Shown piece after piece: positions 16,364-24,950 of a stretch of 64,000 nt of DNA. Below the pieces are notes generated by a model. That model saw nothing but the letters and a program-made list of their open reading frames with translations. It was not told the origin of the DNA and made no database searches. The stretch is from Lolliginicoccus lacisalsi (GTDB lineage: Bacteria > Actinomycetota > Actinomycetes > Mycobacteriales > Mycobacteriaceae). Every line of letters starts with the position of its first letter. The stretch's first letter is position 1. Both the position numbers and the translations under genes were made by a program. Location of the stretch: NCBI RefSeq assembly GCF_014841105.1, contig NZ_JACYWE010000001.1, positions 97,995 to 161,994 of the forward strand, read 5' to 3'.

Positions 16364-17632
16364 TTACTTCACCGCTCCGCCGGCGCCGGTCTCCACGCCA
16401 CCTGCGGGCATCGAGTCACTCATGAAGGCGACGATGCCTGCGGCGAGAGCCTCGGCGGTGCCATACATGTGGGTGTAGGCGTCGTATGCCTCGCTGAACG
16501 CGGTCTCGTAGTCACCGGCGTGGTAGGCGTCGATCTGCGCCACGAGCTGGTTGACGTGCGTCTGGAGGCCGTCGGCGACGACATCGGCGGGGATGTTGCC
16601 GTTGGACGCGGTGTCGAGGAACTGCGAGAAGTCCTGGCGGTACTGCGACAGCCGCTCGAGCGCATCCTCCTGGGCCTGCTCGTCCTCCTCCGCGACGCCC
16701 ACGGTGTACTGGACGAAGAAGTCGATGTGGTCGGACCACATCTCCATGAACGCCTGTCCGCCTTCCTCGCCGAACACTCCGCTGATCGAGGCGGTCAGGT
16801 CCTGGGTGTTCTCGTTGAGAGCACCGGCGAGGGCTTCGAAGTCCTCTCCTCCGGTGACCCCGGCGCGCATGGCCTGCACCGCGAGCTGAGCGTGCTCGCC
16901 GAGCTGCTGGCCGAGGCCGGAGCGCAGGTCAATGGCCTGGTTCTCAACCGAGCCCGTGATCCCGTCCTGAGTGGTGCTGATCGCGCCGGCGAGGCCCTGG
17001 GCGGTGCCGAACATGTGCGCGTATGCCTCGCGCGTCTGGGCCGCTGCGGTGGTGTAGTCACCGGCGGCGTAGGCGCGGACCTGCTCGACGAGCTGGTCGA
17101 CGTGCATCTGCAGGAGGTCAGCGACCGCGTTGGCGGGAAGCTCGCCATCGGTGGCGCCGTCGAGGAAGCCGCCGAAGTCGGCGCGGTACTGGTCGAGGCG
17201 CTGGATGGCCTCATCCTGTGCCTGCTGGTCGTCCTCGGCGAGCCCGACGGTGAAGTCAACGAAGAAGCCGATGTGGTTGCTCCACAGTTCGTTGAACTGC
17301 CCGGCGGCCTCGTCGCCGTAGACAAGACGGATGGACTCGGTGAGGTCCTCGGTGTTCTGGCCAAGGGACGCGGCCGCGGCATCGAACTGCGGCTGCCCGG
17401 CGACACCGGCGCGCATGGCCTCGACGGCAAGCATGGCGTGCTGGCCGAGCTGGCGCTCGAGGATGATGCGCAATTCCTCGGCGGTGACGCTGCTGTCCTG
17501 GACGAGCACGATCTCGCCCGGGGTGTAGGTGCGGTCAAGGAAGCTAGAAGTGGTGCCCACGGTCACGACGCCGCCGGCGAGGACGCCTGCGGTGGCTAGC
17601 GCGGCGAGCTGGGTCTTGGAGATCTTGAGCAT
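16364..17632 (-). CDS. Secreted helical protein with two histidine-bearing repeats
   Basis: 422 residues. An N-terminal signal peptide (about 1-30, no lipobox Cys) is followed by two near-parallel repeats (about 53-218 and 236-400). Each repeat has four histidines with identical spacing: 65, 120, 177, 206 and 247, 302, 359, 388 (gaps 55, 57, 29 in both; offset 182). Around them are HAMLAVEAMRAG/HAQLAVQAMRAG, NHIGFF/DHIDFF, MHVDQL/THVNQL and AHMFGT/THMYGT. Each repeat is predicted to be a helical bundle; the invariant His pattern suggests a metal or haem site, but this is inference. Similar proteins in Firmicutes are sometimes labelled copper-amine-oxidase-like without evidence. GAGGAG 5 nt before ATG 17632 supports the start. 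First gene of the sortase/cupredoxin operon. Confidence 0.8.
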   Translation of the reverse strand: MLKISKTQLAALATAGVLAGGVVTVGTTSSFLDRTYTPGEIVLVQDSSVTAEELRIILERQLGQHAMLAVEAMRAGVAGQPQFDAAAASLGQNTEDLTESIRLVYGDEAAGQFNELWSNHIGFFVDFTVGLAEDDQQAQDEAIQRLDQYRADFGGFLDGATDGELPANAVADLLQMHVDQLVEQVRAYAAGDYTTAAAQTREAYAHMFGTAQGLAGAISTTQDGITGSVENQAIDLRSGLGQQLGEHAQLAVQAMRAGVTGGEDFEALAGALNENTQDLTASISGVFGEEGGQAFMEMWSDHIDFFVQYTVGVAEEDEQAQEDALERLSQYRQDFSQFLDTASNGNIPADVVADGLQTHVNQLVAQIDAYHAGDYETAFSEAYDAYTHMYGTAEALAAGIVAFMSDSMPAGGVETGAGGAVK

Positions 17633-17760
17633 GACTGCTCCTCAAAGGTTGAATTATTGATCTTCCATCAAGCATTCGCCGCCCTGGCCCTAGCGGATTG
17701 GTGCAAACGCGACTATCCGAGTCGGAGCTCCTAGCTCGCCGGCACGGCGCACCGGCGGGC

Positions 17761-19107
17761 CTAGTGCTGTTCGACTGCCGCGGGCAGGGGCTCCCAATCA
17801 AGGCTGGCCAGCGGATCAGCGGGGGCAAGCGCGTGGGCAGCCAGCGGAAAGGTGCGCGCGGGCCCGGGCCCGGTAGTGCGCGTCTCGAAGCGGACGGTGA
17901 TCACCCCTTGCCCGCACCCTTGCACCCACCCGTGGCCGTGCTCGGGGTGATGCACATCAAGGCCGGGCCAGTAGTCGGACTCGTACCGCGCGGGCAGCGC
18001 GACGTCGGGAGCCTCCTCCAGCGGTGGCGAAGCGTCGAGCTCCGGGAAGAGGATCTCCTGCCGGGAGTCGCTCAGGCCGGAATAGCTCACCCCCACGAGC
18101 CGGATGGCGCCGAACGTGGCGGGGTCGACGGCGAGCTTGTGCGCGGCGCCGAGCAGGATGTCCTTGTCGCTGGTGGCGTGGGCGAGGGTGGTCGAGCGGG
18201 ACTGGATGGACATGTCGGCCCTGCGGAGCTTCACCGTGACGGTCCGGGCGCCACGCCCATCGCGCTCGAGCCTGCGGTGCGCGGCGATGCCAGTCGCGGT
18301 GATCGCGGACCGCACTTCGCCCCGGTTGATGAGATCCCGCGCGAAGGTCGTCTCCGCGCTGACCTGCTTGGCCACCGCGCGTTCCGTCACGGGACGATTG
18401 TCGATCCCCCTGGCCAGCTCATGCAGCGCGCCGCCTACCGCGGACCCCAGCAGCCTCCCCGCTTCGTCCGCGCTGATCGCCGCGAGCTCGCCGATCGTCG
18501 TGATGCCGGTCGCCCGCAGCCGCTGCTCCGCGACCGGGCCGATGCCCCACAGCTTGCGCACCGGCAACGGTGCGAGGACCTCAAGCTGCTCGGCGGGCTC
18601 GATCACCCGATGGCCCCGGGGCTTGGCCATGCCCGAGGCAATCTTCGCGACCTGCTTGCCCGGCCCCGCGCCCACCGAGGCCTCCAGCCCCGTCCGCTCC
18701 CGCACCCGGTCCCGCAGCGACGCGCAGAACTCCGCGACCTCGCGCCCCGTCGCCCCGCGCAGTTCCACGGGCTCACCGAAGGCCTCATCGAGCGACAGTT
18801 GCTCGATGACCGGGATGACCTCCCGGACCTCGGCGAACACACGCCTGCTCGCCTCGGAATACACCACCCCGCGCGGCGGCAGCACCACCGCCGTCACCCC
18901 CACCATCGCGCGCGCCTGGTGCATTGGCATCGCCGATCGTGCGCCAAACACACGGGCCTCGTAGCTCGCCCCTGCCACGACGCCCCGGCCGCCCGCTCCA
19001 CCGACAAGGACAGGACGACCCCGCAGCGTGGGCCGCGCGAGCTGCTCAACGGACGCGAAGAACGCATCCATGTCCAGGTGCAGCACCCAGCGCGACGAAC
19101 CATCCAC
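17761..19107 (-). CDS. dinB: DNA polymerase IV (Y-family translesion polymerase)
   Basis: About 448 residues. Palm residues are visible in [15 protein letters not shown] (first metal-binding Asp) and [11 protein letters not shown] (Asp-Glu pair). [15 protein letters not shown] and the helix-hairpin-helix region ([23 protein letters not shown]) follow, then the little-finger domain; a C-terminal tail (about 380-448) lacks the clear beta-clamp motif. It copies past damaged bases. GTG 19107 was chosen because a -10-like CATACT ends 7 nt upstream, giving a leaderless mRNA; a longer frame from TTG 19137 is possible. No LexA-type box was recognised upstream, so damage control is uncertain. Convergent with nothing; it stands alone between the sortase operon and the DUF1326 pair. 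Confidence 0.9.
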   Translation of the reverse strand: MDGSSRWVLHLDMDAFFASVEQLARPTLRGRPVLVGGAGGRGVVAGASYEARVFGARSAMPMHQARAMVGVTAVVLPPRGVVYSEASRRVFAEVREVIPVIEQLSLDEAFGEPVELRGATGREVAEFCASLRDRVRERTGLEASVGAGPGKQVAKIASGMAKPRGHRVIEPAEQLEVLAPLPVRKLWGIGPVAEQRLRATGITTIGELAAISADEAGRLLGSAVGGALHELARGIDNRPVTERAVAKQVSAETTFARDLINRGEVRSAITATGIAAHRRLERDGRGARTVTVKLRRADMSIQSRSTTLAHATSDKDILLGAAHKLAVDPATFGAIRLVGVSYSGLSDSRQEILFPELDASPPLEEAPDVALPARYESDYWPGLDVHHPEHGHGWVQGCGQGVITVRFETRTTGPGPARTFPLAAHALAPADPLASLDWEPLPAAVEQH

Positions 19108-19161
19108 GCTGCCTAGTATGACCGCGCGCACCGACAATCATGGCGCGCGCCAACCATCGAC

Positions 19162-19788
19162 CTAGCTATTGCTCCAATCGAAGTCGTAGCCGATCCAGTT
19201 GGTGTCGGTGAAGGCCAACGACAATCCACCCGCGTTCACCTCGAAGTCGCCGATGCCGCAATTGCCCTCCGTCCAGATGAAGCCCTCCGGCAGGACGATG
19301 CGCGCCTCATGCTTCTCGTTGGTGACAGGATTGCGCAGGCTCCTGCCCGTCGCGGTGCCATGCCCCTCCGCCGTCATGACCTGATCGATGCCCTCGCCCT
19401 CGAAGGAGAGCGGAGCCCGCTCGAGGCCCACGACCTCGAAGGTGCTGCCGAGGATCGCCCACGGATCACCGCCGAGCGAACCCGTATAGATCTGGCTGAG
19501 GCACTCGACCTGCTCCTCGGTCACCGACGGGTCGACGATGAACACCGCGCGCCCGCCGCCGTCGTGGATCGCATGCGGCCAGTCCACCACAGCGATGGCC
19601 TTGACCCCCGCGAGGTCGACATCCCCGCAGTGGCCCTCGGCGATGTCGTTTCCGACCATCGCCCTGCAGGCTCCATCCGACGAGCTCGGGAACCCGGAGA
19701 AATTGCAAGTGCAGCCCGGCTGGCAGCTGCAGAACTCGTATCCCGTGCCTCGGATGTGCCACCGTGTTTGTTGCATAGTCGCGGACAT
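19162..19788 (-). CDS. DUF1326 domain protein
   Basis: 208 residues, soluble. The family N-terminus is plain: WHIRGTGYEFCSCQPGCTCNFSGFPSSSDGACRAMV, with conserved cysteines (CSCxPxCxCNF), which suggests metal or redox chemistry. Further conserved parts are GHCGDVDLAG and TEGNCGIGDFEVN. The function of DUF1326 is not established. AAGGGGAC 5 nt before ATG 19788 supports the start. The gene for a DUF2182 integral membrane protein lies 13 bp upstream in the same direction, a pairing often seen in bacteria, so the two probably act together at the membrane. No signal peptide is seen. Confidence 0.85.
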   Translation of the reverse strand: MSATMQQTRWHIRGTGYEFCSCQPGCTCNFSGFPSSSDGACRAMVGNDIAEGHCGDVDLAGVKAIAVVDWPHAIHDGGGRAVFIVDPSVTEEQVECLSQIYTGSLGGDPWAILGSTFEVVGLERAPLSFEGEGIDQVMTAEGHGTATGRSLRNPVTNEKHEARIVLPEGFIWTEGNCGIGDFEVNAGGLSLAFTDTNWIGYDFDWSNS

Positions 19789-19801
19789 GAAGTCCCCTTT
19801 C

Positions 19802-20590
19802 TCACATCAGGATCGCCGCGAGGCCGGGTGAGACCAGCAATGCCACACCGAGCGCGGCGAACGCCATCCCCGCGGCCATGCCTAGCGCGCGGCCGTGCGG
19901 GGCGGTCTTCTCGATCAGGATGATGATCGCCACGACCACCATCCACACCAGGTTCATCGCGCCGAGCGCGATCATCAGCCCCATCAGCATCCAGCAGCAG
20001 CCCAGGCACACGACCCCGTGCCGCAACCCGGCGACCATCGCGCCCACCGGTCGGTCAAGGTGCTTGCCGTGATGCAGGAAGAAGCCCAGCGGGCTCCGGC
20101 AATGCGCCAGGCACGCTTGCTTGAGCGGCGTCAACTGATACACGGCCGCGAGCAGCGCGACGATCCCGGCGACCCGTGCCGCTGACGGGCTTGCCTCCTG
20201 GATGGGACCGTTCCACTGCTGCCACGCCACATAGCCGGGAAGGCCCACCGCCGACCACACCGCCAGGTAGCCGACGACGAAGAACGGCACCGGGGCGACC
20301 CGGCCCTGCGCGGCGGCACGCGCATAGATGCGCACGACGGGCGCGGTCGCGGGGAACATCATGGCGGTCATCATCACGACCCACGCGACGAGGAAGCCCA
20401 CGAAGGTCATGGTCATGCCTTGCTCGGCCATGTCCATCCCGGAGCCGGTCATCTCGCTGCCGGACATCGATGGGCGGGTCGCGAGCCACCACCAGCCAGC
20501 GATCGCTATCAGCATCATCACCGCGGGTGGCATGCTCTCCCGCATCCACTCGCGCTTGCGGTCGCGTGTGATCTTCTGCGATGTGACCAT
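19802..20590 (-). CDS. DUF2182 predicted metal-binding integral membrane protein
   Basis: About 262 residues with roughly six membrane segments (for example 22-38, 63-84, 102-124, 140-158, 195-245). Met- and Cys-rich loops and helices are seen: MSGSEMTGSGMDMAEQGMTMTF, WVVMMTAMMFPATAP, LTPLKQACLAHCRSPLGFF and VVCLGCCWMLMGLM. The MMTAMMxP and KxxCLxxCR motifs mark DUF2182 and suggest copper or another soft metal as ligand, but this is not proved. ATG 20590 was chosen as it starts just before a short basic leader; ATG 20608 is an alternative. Operon with DUF1326. The gene is divergent from the Ddn-like gene. Confidence 0.85.
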   Translation of the reverse strand: MVTSQKITRDRKREWMRESMPPAVMMLIAIAGWWWLATRPSMSGSEMTGSGMDMAEQGMTMTFVGFLVAWVVMMTAMMFPATAPVVRIYARAAAQGRVAPVPFFVVGYLAVWSAVGLPGYVAWQQWNGPIQEASPSAARVAGIVALLAAVYQLTPLKQACLAHCRSPLGFFLHHGKHLDRPVGAMVAGLRHGVVCLGCCWMLMGLMIALGAMNLVWMVVVAIIILIEKTAPHGRALGMAAGMAFAALGVALLVSPGLAAILM

Positions 20591-20745
20591 ATGGGGCACG
20601 TCCCGCATCTGTTGCCGCGCTCGCCCGGTTCGGGGCCTTTCCCGACCTCTTATTGTCCCACCTAGTGACGGCGGCGCATAGGGTTCGCGTGATCCCGTTC
20701 GATCAGTTGCTTCCGGGCCGCCGAGCATCGCCCTAGGCTGGAAGC

Positions 20746-21171
20746 ATGCCAAGTGATCTCATGCTCAAGACGATGAATGCCGTGCACCGGGGGATCGTCA
20801 AGGCCTCCGGCGGCCGCCTCGGCAACACGCTCGCCGGAATGCCCGTGATCGAGCTCGTGACCGTGGGCCGCAAGTCCGGCCAGGAGCGCGTGTGCTACCT
20901 GACCTCCCCCGTGCAGCGCGGCGACACCCTCATCGTGGTGGCCTCCCGGGGCGGGGACGACCGCCACCCTGCCTGGTACCACAACCTGCAGGCCAAGCCT
21001 GATGCGGAGATGATTCGCGATGGCAAGCGCATCCCCGTGCACGCCCGGACCGCCACGCCGGAGGAGCGGGCGGAGCTGTGGCCCGAGGTCGTGCGCCGCG
21101 CCCGCAACTACGGCGGCTACCAGAAGAAGACCTCCCGCGAGATCCCGTTGGTGCTGCTCGAGCCGCGGTAG
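20746..21171 (+). CDS. Deazaflavin (F420)-dependent nitroreductase family protein, Ddn-like
   Basis: 141 residues, the full length of the small split-barrel Ddn family. GGRLGNTLAGMPVIELVTVGRKSGQERVCYLTSPV and DRHPAWYHNLQAKPDAEM are hallmark segments; GRKSG and the following strand bind the F420 phosphate and deazaflavin in known members, and PAWYHNLxAxP is diagnostic. It should reduce a quinone, nitro compound or other acceptor with reduced F420, which implies that the host makes F420, as mycobacteria and relatives do. Start ATG 20746, with GGAAG just upstream. It is convergent with the large FAD/Fe-S dehydrogenase 10 bp beyond. Substrate unknown. Confidence 0.88.
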   Translation: MPSDLMLKTMNAVHRGIVKASGGRLGNTLAGMPVIELVTVGRKSGQERVCYLTSPVQRGDTLIVVASRGGDDRHPAWYHNLQAKPDAEMIRDGKRIPVHARTATPEERAELWPEVVRRARNYGGYQKKTSREIPLVLLEPR

Positions 21172-21181
21172 GGAGCGGTAG

Positions 21182-24019
21182 CTACTCCTCGGGGAGCATT
21201 GCCGCGAAGAGCTCGGCAAGATGGTGGCCAGGCTTGGGCGCTAGGTCAGCGAGCTGCGTGCGGCATGAGAACCCGTCGGCGAGCACGATCGCGCCGGGCT
21301 CGGCGTCGCGCACAGCGGGAAGCAACTGGTGCTCGGCGACCTTGACCGATACCTCGTAGTGGCCTTGCTCCACCCCGAAGTTCCCGGCGAGGCCGCAGCA
21401 GCCGCCGAGCCGCTGCACCTTCGCTCCGGCCTGGGCGAGGAGGCGCGCGTCGGCGTTCCAGCCCATGACGGCATGGTGGTGGCAGTGCGGCTGGGCGACC
21501 ACCGTGGTTCCTTCGAGACGGGGTGGTTGCCAGCCCCGCTCGGTCAATAGCTCGGCGAGGGTTCGGATGTTCTCGGCAACGGGCGCCGCCGTTCTCTCGC
21601 CCAGCAGCTCGCCGGCATCGGAGCGGAACACACCGGTGCAGGACGGCTCCATGCCGACGATCGGCATCCCGCCAGCCGTGTCGTCGCGGCGGGCATGATC
21701 GCGCAGCGCGCGGACGCTACGGCCGAGGATGCGGCGCGCCGCGTCGAGCTGCCCGGTGGAGATCCAGGTGAGGCCGCAGCATTGCTGCCGCTCAGTGATC
21801 TCCGGGCGCATGCCCGCCGCCTCGAGCACCCGGACGGTGGCGATGCCCACCCCTGGCGTGAAGTGGTTGGTGAACGAATCGACGAACAGCAGCACCGGGT
21901 CGCCGGTGGTGGCGCGCTGATCGGCGGTGCGGCGGAACCATTCACGGAACGTGACGGGCGCGAAGGCCGGAATATTGCGGCGCGGATCAGCCCCGGCAGC
22001 CTTCAGCGCGACCTGCCCGCCCGCGCGCGTGACCGTGTTGACCAGACCGGGCGCGATCTCGGCGAGGCGCGCCCAGCGGGGCAGCCAGCCGAGCGAGTAG
22101 TGCGAGGGCGGCCGCACCCGCTTCTTGTAGGTCTGGTGCAGGACCTCCGCCTTGTACATCGCCATGTCCACCCCGGTGGGGCAGTCCGAGAGGCATCCCT
22201 TGCAGGACAAGCACAGGTCGAGCGCCTCATGGACCTCGGGCGAGGCCCATCCGCCGTTGACGCTGGTGCCGTTGAGCATTTCCTGCAGCACGCGGGCACG
22301 GCCACGGGTGGAGTCCTTCTCCTCGCGGGTGGCGAGGTAGGACGGGCACATCACCCCTCCGGTGCCCGTGTTATCAGCCCGGCACTTGCCGACGCCGGTG
22401 CAGCGGTGCACGGCCTGGGTGAAGTTGCCGGCGTCGCCGTGGTAGCCGAACGCGAGATGGCGGCGCAGGGGTGGAGCGGCGGGGATGCGCAGATCCGCAT
22501 CGATCGCGGCCGGTTCGACCATGACCCCGGGATTGAGCAGGTTGTCGGGATCGAAGACGCGCTTGACCTGCTGGAAGAGCGCGATCGCCCGTTCGGAGTA
22601 CATGTAGGGCAGCAGCTCGCTGCGCGCCCGGCCATCACCATGCTCGCCGGAGAGCGACCCGCCGTAGGTGGCGATCAGCTCGGCCCCGGCCGTGACGAAC
22701 TCGCGGTAGACCTTCCGCCCGTCGGGCATGTCGAGGGGCAGGTCGATGCGGATGTGCATGCAGCCATCGCCGAAGTGGCCGTACGGGATCCCCGTGCAGC
22801 CGAACTCAGCCATTAGCGCGTCGAGATCGCGTAGGTAGGAGCCGAGCATGTCCGGCGGCACGGCCGCGTCCTCCCATCCCGCGTGGGCAGGCTTGCCCGC
22901 GGGGCTGCGGGCGGACAGGCCAGCACCGTCGGCGCGGATGCGCCACAGGGCGGCCGCGGTGGCGGGATCCTCCTCGATGAGCGTGCCGACCGCCCCGGAC
23001 CCGGCCGCGAGCTCCTCGGCCTTGGCCCGCGCCTCATCCCGGGTATCGCCGGTGACCTCAGCGAACAGCCACGCCTCCCCCGCCGGCAGGCTGGGCACGG
23101 CGTGCGCGCCCCGGCGCTCCCGCACCACATCGGTGATGCGCTTGTCGATCCCCTCGCAGGCCGTCAGCCCAAACCGCAGCACAGTGGGCGTGGCGTCGCC
23201 CGCCGTGCCGATATCGGGATAGCCGAGCACCACGAGCATCGTCGCGCGCGGCTCGGTGGCCAGCGAGACGGTCGCCTCGGTGACCACGGCGAGCGTGCCT
23301 TCGCTGCCGACGAGCATCCGTGCCACATCGAAACCCCGCTCGGGCAGCAGGTGCTCGAGCGCGTAGCCAGACACCTGGCGCCCGAACCGTCCGAACTCGG
23401 TGCGGATGGTCGCGAGGTCGCTGCCAGCGACGCGCTCGAGATCATCGAGCAGCGCCGGTCCACGCCGCAGGTCGCGCCCTGCGGTGGTCGAGTCGATGCG
23501 CAGATCCTCGCCTTTCGCGGTGAGCAGGCGGGCGGAGACCATGTTGTCGACGGTCTTGCCGTAGCCGAGCGTCCGGGTGCCGCAGGCGTTGTTACCGATC
23601 ATGCCGCCGATGGTGCAGCGGGTGTAGGACGACGGATCGGGGCCGAAGAGCAAGCCGTGCGGCTTGGCCGCCTGCTGCAGGTCCACCTGGATGACCCCGG
23701 CCTCGACCGTGGCGGTGCGCGCATCCGGGTCGATATCGAGGATGCGATTCATGTGCCGCGAGAAATCGATCACCACACCCGTGCCGACAGCGTTTCCGCA
23801 CAGCGAGGTCCCGCCCCCTCGGCTGGTCACGGGGATGCCGTTGGCACGGCACGCATCGAGCGTCGCGGCGACCTCGTCGTGATGCCGCGGCCGGACCACG
23901 ACCATCGGTGGCACCCGGTAGAGGCCCGCGTCGGAGGAGTAGGCGGCGATCGTGGTCGAGTCAGCGAGCACCTCCCCGATCCCTCGGGCACGGAGTTCGG
24001 ACGCAACAAGATCGGCCAT
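21182..24019 (-). CDS. Fused FAD-linked oxidase / 4Fe-4S CCG-domain dehydrogenase (D-2-hydroxyacid type)
   Basis: 945 residues. N-terminal half: a PCMH-type FAD domain (VTSRGGGTSLCGNAVGTGVV, PDPSSYTRCTIGGMIGNNACGTRTLGYG) and a FAD-oxidase C-terminal domain (FGDGCMHIRIDLP, SGEHGDGRARS). C-terminal half: two 4Fe-4S clusters (CTGVGKCRADNTGTG...CP; CLSCKGCLSDCP) and two CCG modules (QQCCGLTW, GGCCGLAG), like GlpC or the GlcF/LldE partners. In other bacteria these halves are often separate chains (GlcD/GlcF); here they are one. The likely reaction is oxidation of a D-2-hydroxyacid such as D-lactate, with electrons passed to quinone. GGGGAG 6 nt before ATG 24019 fixes the start. The substrate is not determined. 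Confidence 0.88.
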   Translation of the reverse strand: MADLVASELRARGIGEVLADSTTIAAYSSDAGLYRVPPMVVVRPRHHDEVAATLDACRANGIPVTSRGGGTSLCGNAVGTGVVIDFSRHMNRILDIDPDARTATVEAGVIQVDLQQAAKPHGLLFGPDPSSYTRCTIGGMIGNNACGTRTLGYGKTVDNMVSARLLTAKGEDLRIDSTTAGRDLRRGPALLDDLERVAGSDLATIRTEFGRFGRQVSGYALEHLLPERGFDVARMLVGSEGTLAVVTEATVSLATEPRATMLVVLGYPDIGTAGDATPTVLRFGLTACEGIDKRITDVVRERRGAHAVPSLPAGEAWLFAEVTGDTRDEARAKAEELAAGSGAVGTLIEEDPATAAALWRIRADGAGLSARSPAGKPAHAGWEDAAVPPDMLGSYLRDLDALMAEFGCTGIPYGHFGDGCMHIRIDLPLDMPDGRKVYREFVTAGAELIATYGGSLSGEHGDGRARSELLPYMYSERAIALFQQVKRVFDPDNLLNPGVMVEPAAIDADLRIPAAPPLRRHLAFGYHGDAGNFTQAVHRCTGVGKCRADNTGTGGVMCPSYLATREEKDSTRGRARVLQEMLNGTSVNGGWASPEVHEALDLCLSCKGCLSDCPTGVDMAMYKAEVLHQTYKKRVRPPSHYSLGWLPRWARLAEIAPGLVNTVTRAGGQVALKAAGADPRRNIPAFAPVTFREWFRRTADQRATTGDPVLLFVDSFTNHFTPGVGIATVRVLEAAGMRPEITERQQCCGLTWISTGQLDAARRILGRSVRALRDHARRDDTAGGMPIVGMEPSCTGVFRSDAGELLGERTAAPVAENIRTLAELLTERGWQPPRLEGTTVVAQPHCHHHAVMGWNADARLLAQAGAKVQRLGGCCGLAGNFGVEQGHYEVSVKVAEHQLLPAVRDAEPGAIVLADGFSCRTQLADLAPKPGHHLAELFAAMLPEE

Positions 24020-24110
24020 GCTCATCTCCCCGATGCTAGCTGCTCGGCGGGCGCGCGGCAGGGCTGTCGGCGACGGCGAGCTAGGCGCTGTAGCGGTGGA
24101 GCGCGGGGGC

Positions 24111-24178
24111 AAACGCGATAGAAGCTGCCGGGAACCCGGCCAGATTTCTATCGCGTTTGGCAGTTTCCCGTGCTTTTT
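24111..24178. repeat. Dispersed palindromic element, family A copy 3
   Basis: AAACGCGATAGAA at 24111-24123, inverted at 24146-24158, loop containing a second small dyad (CCGGGAACCCGG). After 6 nt a degenerate third half-site (TTCCCGTGC) and a T-run follow, so the L-R-R layout of copies 1 and 2 is still recognisable. The loop and the 20 bp beyond the stem are almost the same as in copy 4. Confidence 0.85.
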
Positions 24179-24240
24179 CGACCGATCGGGCGCACGGCAC
24201 CCCCGCGCCGCCGACGGCGAGCCAGGCGCTAGCGCTTGCG

Positions 24241-24915
24241 TTAGTCCCGCGATGCGTCGTCGCGCTCAGCGGGCGCTGCCTGCGACGCCCACACACCCAC
24301 CAGCCGGGCCACCACGATCGTCAGGAACAGCGTTCCCACCACGGTCTCGAGCGACGCTAGGGCACGCGCCCACGGCGCCACCGGCAGGATCTCCCCATAG
24401 CCGAGGGTCGCCATGGTGACGTAGCTGTAGTAGATGAACTGCTGGAAGCGCATCTCGGTGTTCTGCGGATCGCTGAAGCTTCCCGGCGCCGCCAGCTCGA
24501 TCAGCGAGAACACCGTTGCGAAGAAGCCGCCCAGGATGAGGTACACGCACACCGCCGCGAGGATCAGCGAGACCCCGCCGGAGCTCGACCTGCGGAAGAC
24601 GTAGCCCATCAGCTCGACTATCAGCAGCAGCATGAACGTGCCCACGCTCAGGAGCATCCCGGCGTATGCCACCGTGCTGTGCTGGGCGAGCGCGAACCAC
24701 AGCGCGAACCCGGCGAAGAGCAGCCCCACCACCATCGTCGGCGTGCACGCTCGGCCCCGGCCACGCACCACCTGCACGCCGAAGAAGATCATGCCGCCGT
24801 AGAACATCAGGTACGCGGCTGTCCACCACTCGCTGTAATGGGTGAGCGGATACCCGAACTGCAGAAGCACCACGAACGCCAGCAGCAGGCCAAGCTTTCT
24901 CTCCATGCTCGGCAT
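24241..24915 (-). CDS. Potassium-channel-type ion channel protein
   Basis: 224 residues, almost all hydrophobic, with about six membrane segments. The last pair flanks a pore loop (FQQFIYYSYVTMATLGYGEILPVAPWARAL) with the selectivity filter TLGYGE, close to the TxGYGD of potassium channels. No cytoplasmic RCK/NAD-binding or cyclic-nucleotide domain follows; the C-terminus is a short charged tail. Start ATG 24915; ATG 24906 (three codons later) is equally likely. It is divergent from LtrA with about 35 bp between the starts, so the promoters must overlap. It is likely a potassium leak channel in the plasma membrane. Confidence 0.82.
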   Translation of the reverse strand: MPSMERKLGLLLAFVVLLQFGYPLTHYSEWWTAAYLMFYGGMIFFGVQVVRGRGRACTPTMVVGLLFAGFALWFALAQHSTVAYAGMLLSVGTFMLLLIVELMGYVFRRSSSGGVSLILAAVCVYLILGGFFATVFSLIELAAPGSFSDPQNTEMRFQQFIYYSYVTMATLGYGEILPVAPWARALASLETVVGTLFLTIVVARLVGVWASQAAPAERDDASRD

Positions 24916-24950
24916 CTAACCATGCACGGCGCCTGTGATAGCTTCGGCCC

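Noticed and set aside
15155-17599. Plus-strand open frame of over 800 codons opposite the sortase operon
   Set aside because: It is antisense to three well-supported genes with signal peptides, motifs and ribosome sites; its Gly/Val/Arg-rich sequence is a shadow of GC-rich codon use.
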